Assembly (NCBI GenBank): GCA_030544215.1
Contig: JARZZO010000010.1
Coordinates: 55,221,564-55,285,563, forward strand
DNA: 64,000 bases
Direction of reading: 5' to 3'
Source: Zantedeschia hybrid cultivar
Lineage: Eukaryota > Streptophyta > Magnoliopsida > Alismatales > Araceae
Shown here: in pieces, positions 60,309 through 64,000 of the stretch
Layout: the number at the start of each line of letters is the position of its first letter
Position numbering within the stretch: the first letter of the stretch is position 1
Notes under the pieces: model-generated
The model's input: the letters and a program-made list of their open reading frames with translations, nothing else
Told to the model about the DNA's origin: nothing
Databases searched by the model: none
Position numbers and translations under genes: made by a program

Positions 60309-60873
60309 GATATGTTTGTTCTATAATTGATAATTTATTATTACAGTAAATTTCGATTATAGTTGTTGCTACAGTAACCTTAATTGATTCTTGTTCTATA
60401 CTTGATATGTTTGTTCTATAATCAATTACTTACGGTTATAGTAAACTTCGATTATAGTCATCGCTACAGTAACCTTAATTGATCCTTGTTATGTAATTGA
60501 TATGTTTGTTTTATAATCGATTACTTACTGCTATAGTAAACTTCAATTATAATTATTGCTACAGTAACTTTAATTGAATTTTATTTTATAATTGATATGT
60601 CTGTTTTATAATCAATTATGGCTTCGATTTACGTTATCGTTATAGTAACCTTAATTGATTCTTGTTTTATAATTGATATCTTTATTCTATAATCAATTAT
60701 TTACTGCTACAATAAACTTCGATTATAATTATTACGGCAGTAATCTTAATTGATTCTTATTATGTAATTGATATGTTTGTTCTATAATCGATTACTTGCT
60801 GTTACAGTAAACTTCGATTATAAGTATTGCTATAGTAATCATAATTGATTCTTGTTCTGTAATTGATATCTCA
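60309..60873. repeat. 95-bp tandem repeat, unit 3 copy
   Basis: Same unit number and the same short unit as at 43427-43990, so the array has not expanded or contracted since the duplication. Confidence 0.85.
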
Positions 60874-63513
60874 ATTACAAGTCTTCTATTAATTGATTAA
60901 CTAATATCAATTAACTGAACTTTCTTCAACTAACTTAGCTAATTACTCGGTATTTATTATTTATTTATTTTATTATTATTATTTATTATTTATATTATTA
61001 TTCTTTATTACTTATTACTTGCTTTTTCTTCTTTTCTTTTCTCTCTCTTTTTTTTTAAATTCCATTCTAACTAACAAAACCATACTATATTTAATTGTCA
61101 AAGCTTATTAAAACTTAAAAAACTTTCTAAGGTTTAGGTTGTTACAAATATCATTAATTTTCAACTATTATATTAGTTAGCATTTGGTGGATTTAATTTG
61201 CTTACTGAGTAGTTGTACTCATAAACCTATTAATAGTTTCAGAGTCTGAGGAAGAAGTGCTTGGGCATGAGGAGGATTTGCCTTTACATTTTCTGATTTA
61301 GATCACTATACGAGGTTATCTAATTTAGATTTAATTTTTTATTCAATAGATTGATGTAGTAGGGTTTTGAGTAAGATATTTACTTTTTTTATTTATTTAG
61401 TGAGTTGAGTGATTTACTTTCGTTAGATATTAGATGTATTTTAAGGATCCTAGTATTGAAGATACATTTTGTAGAACTATATTATTAGTAAATGACATGT
61501 TTATTACTTTGGTTATTGTCTCTCATTATTTATATCATATTTATATATTACTCGGTTTCATAATTATATAACTTAAATCCGAAGTGAGTCCAAATGACTG
61601 AACTAAATCGAAGGCGTAACAATAGTCCACCAATAAGATGTGTTTGTATCTCAAGTCTAAGGACCAATTATGCCACTATGATAAGAATCTCTTGATTGAT
61701 AGCTAAGTATTATGACCATGTAGAGATCATCAATGGATCAGTTCAGTGAACTCATTCATCAATGAGTACCTATAGGTTCATCTTAGCGTCTTCACACAAG
61801 TGATTATGAGAGCAGTCACTGTTATCTGATAAGCATGAGTAACTCATATTAATCTCACCAGATATTTGATGTCCTTCTGAAATATCATATGACTAAGAAC
61901 ACTTTAGCACATATATTTAAAGAAAATTTATTTCATTATTATGATTTCATCATGATTTAATCTTCAATGCATATATATTTGGACTGCATTATGAAACAAT
62001 AAAGTATGCATTACACGCAATGAATATACTGTCTTTTATTAAAAAAAATATAGAATGTGAACAATACTCATAGATTGGCTTAACGAACACCAAAAACCAA
62101 CACTATGAGTGTAATAGGATAATAGGAGCATTTATCACCAAATGAATCAATTTAAAATGATCGTACTCTATTTCTCAATCTAGCTAGCTTGCTCCTATGC
62201 AACAAATGTTGAAATGATTAAAAAAGTTCAAGAATTAATAATCAAATAACCACTGATAGGCATTCCTTAAAAAGGTTTGAGGATTAATAATTCTTTTAGG
62301 AAATAAAATAGTTTATGGTATAGATTTTCCTAATATTACTCATCCATTATAGGTGTCCGTTTGATCTTGACCTCATAGTCTACCTTTGTCATGAAACCAT
62401 GAGTAAGTTCATGAATTATGGTTCTTAGTTTTCCTAAATACACCCTGAGAAAACCTTCTCTTCAAAAGCTTTTAAGAATTGTTTCTAGTTAAATAATTTC
62501 ACCTAATGCTCAGTGAATGTCGATCTCAATAATGATTTCCACTAGAGTTGTGCATGTTCCTATCGCATAAAGGCTGTCAAATTCACTTTATCCTCACTCG
62601 GCTACTTTTTTGCAACTTTTGGTTAGCTATCTCTCTTAAAATAGGAGGTCCCATTCTCATAAATTGCTTAATAATAGACACTCTAGAAACCCTTTCATGC
62701 GTCATGCCACTATTAAGTGCATGAGGCCAAGCTTACGGTTGAGCTTGAAGCATTGCTTAGATTTGTGCTTGAGTTCGCATCATTTGCGAAAGATCGAAAA
62801 AAGAAAGATTATGTCATGGACATTGCACAACCTAGTAAAGACACACTTTCCTTGTCATTAGCCTTCATGACATTGTAACTAACTTTTTAATTACATCATT
62901 AGGTTCTATCTATAGTTATCCTCAATTAATTATCTTATTAGGCCATAAGTGGTATCTTGATGACACTTATAGGTTTTCATGCCCCCATTCTAGTTTAGTA
63001 CTTCTAACTCATATTTGTGATAAAGCATGTATAATATATGTAGCTTCTTGCCATAAAGAAAAAAAACCTTTATTAGGGCTTTATTATGTCCTGGATTGTT
63101 TATATGTAGTTAAGTTCCATATTAAGCTCATTTAGTTCAACCCATTAAAAGACAAGTCCACTATTTTTGGATTCATTGTGAACATTCGCCTTATTTTAAT
63201 CATAACTTTCAGTAGGAATGTCAGATTAAAGAGAAAATTGACTCATTGGAAAGATAATTAAGTTGACTAAAATTTTATGAAACTCACTTTAGTAATTATT
63301 TCATTTAGAAGGTCAAAAAAGTTCAACATTAAATTGGTGTCTATCTTGGCAAAACTCAAAGAGTTCTAATCCAAGTTTGAACTAGATTCATGAAGAGAAA
63401 GTCCAAGTCTAAGCTCAGTTATTTCCCATTATAAAATTGAGTTTTAAGTAGAGTTATAACATGAGGCATCTACCATTTGCACGTACTGCTCAGTCAACCT
63501 CTCATAGAAGGCT
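60874..63513. other. Non-coding AT-rich stretch, unit 3
   Basis: No gene seen. Collinear with 43991-46631, with a three-base change in the TTATTA repeat near 60970. Confidence 0.45.
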
Positions 63514-64000
63514 TGCACTATAACGATCCAATCAATTAACTGGCCCAACAATTGTACTAGTTGGTAGACTTTCTAAGAAGGTCACCCATCCTGGGACTTC
63601 TCCTAACCGGGCATGCTTAACTTCGGAGTTCTTTTCAACTCGAGCTCTAAAAAATAGCTAACCGGTGTTGTTGGTAATCTACTGATTTAGTCTATTTAAC
63701 ATATTCTTATATAGCATATTACAATCTACTCCCCTTAGAAGTCTGACGTCCTCGTTAGGACCATATTACACATAGCCGAGAACCAATCCACCAGGCAAGT
63801 AGGATTCTAAAGGTGGCCCCCACAGGCTCAAGAGGTGGCTCCTACCATGCGGCTTCACACTCTAAGGTAGCCCTTTTATGGTGTAGCACTTTACCCTATG
63901 TGACACTTAGCTCCCACACTTTCGACTGGTTCATAGATCTGATATCATTTGGAACGGTTCTTTTTGATCGAAGACCACGCTGCCATGGTTCCGTAAACCT
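63514..64000 (-). mobile_element. Cassandra-like TRIM tail, unit 3, cut by the window end
   Basis: The 5S-derived block (AACTCCGAAGTTAAGC... on the minus strand) lies at about 63634-63580, and the TGTAATATGC start is near 63723. The window ends just before the tRNA-Met primer site. Confidence 0.7.

Larger units (their letters stand above)
48795..64000. repeat. Tandem duplication unit 3, running off the window
   Basis: It is collinear with unit 2 from AAAACCATCATTTG onward. The window ends inside the Cassandra-like part, so the unit's right end, and whether a fourth unit follows, cannot be seen. Confidence 0.9.

Overview
The window is nuclear DNA from a flowering plant. It has spliced genes with GT-AG introns, TATA-led plant-style LTRs, a CACTA transposon, a Tat-lineage Ty3/gypsy element, a LINE remnant, a Cassandra-like 5S-bearing element and three copies of a CYP78A cytochrome P450. 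GC-rich P450 exons in AT-rich surroundings hint at a monocot. The species is not identified.

Layout. 1-6345: the right part of a CACTA (En/Spm) element whose left tip lies outside the window. It carries an intact seven-exon Transposase_24 (TNPA-like) gene on the minus strand, a LINE relic, a GC-rich 31-bp minisatellite and typical subterminal repeats. 6346-13648: CYP78A unit 1, with the P450 broken by a nonsense codon, then the front of a 2.2-kb LTR-like block. 13649-31110: a Tat-type Ty3/gypsy retrotransposon on the minus strand with dual RNase H. Its gag-pol is broken by two amber codons and two frame changes. Two apparently intact antisense genes lie beyond pol: a 437-aa plant-mobile-domain-like protein and a 710-aa, seven-exon PMD plus coiled-coil protein. 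The two terminal LTRs do not match each other. 31111-32156: unassigned. 32157-48794 and 48795-64000: two near-identical tandem units of about 16.6-16.9 kb. Each has a CYP78A gene, a 2.2-kb LTR-like block, a 0.74-kb solo LTR with a perfect target duplication, a 95-bp tandem repeat and a Cassandra-like tail. Unit 2's P450 has a 245-bp frameshifting deletion. Unit 3's P450 (49392-51076) is the only intact copy.

The most unusual signal is a dispersed dyad. An 11-bp arm close to TRAAANGCGTC is followed by a spacer of 10 bp with no conserved sequence, then by the inverted arm GACGYNTTTYA. I read about 54 units. They fall in the 2.2-kb LTR-like blocks, the Tat 3' LTR, the related solo LTR, upstream of both antisense Tat genes and in the first intron of the PMD gene, and never in coding sequence. 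Fixed spacing with variable filler and repeated use near element promoters suggests a protein-binding array, possibly linked to the element's antisense genes. That link is inference.
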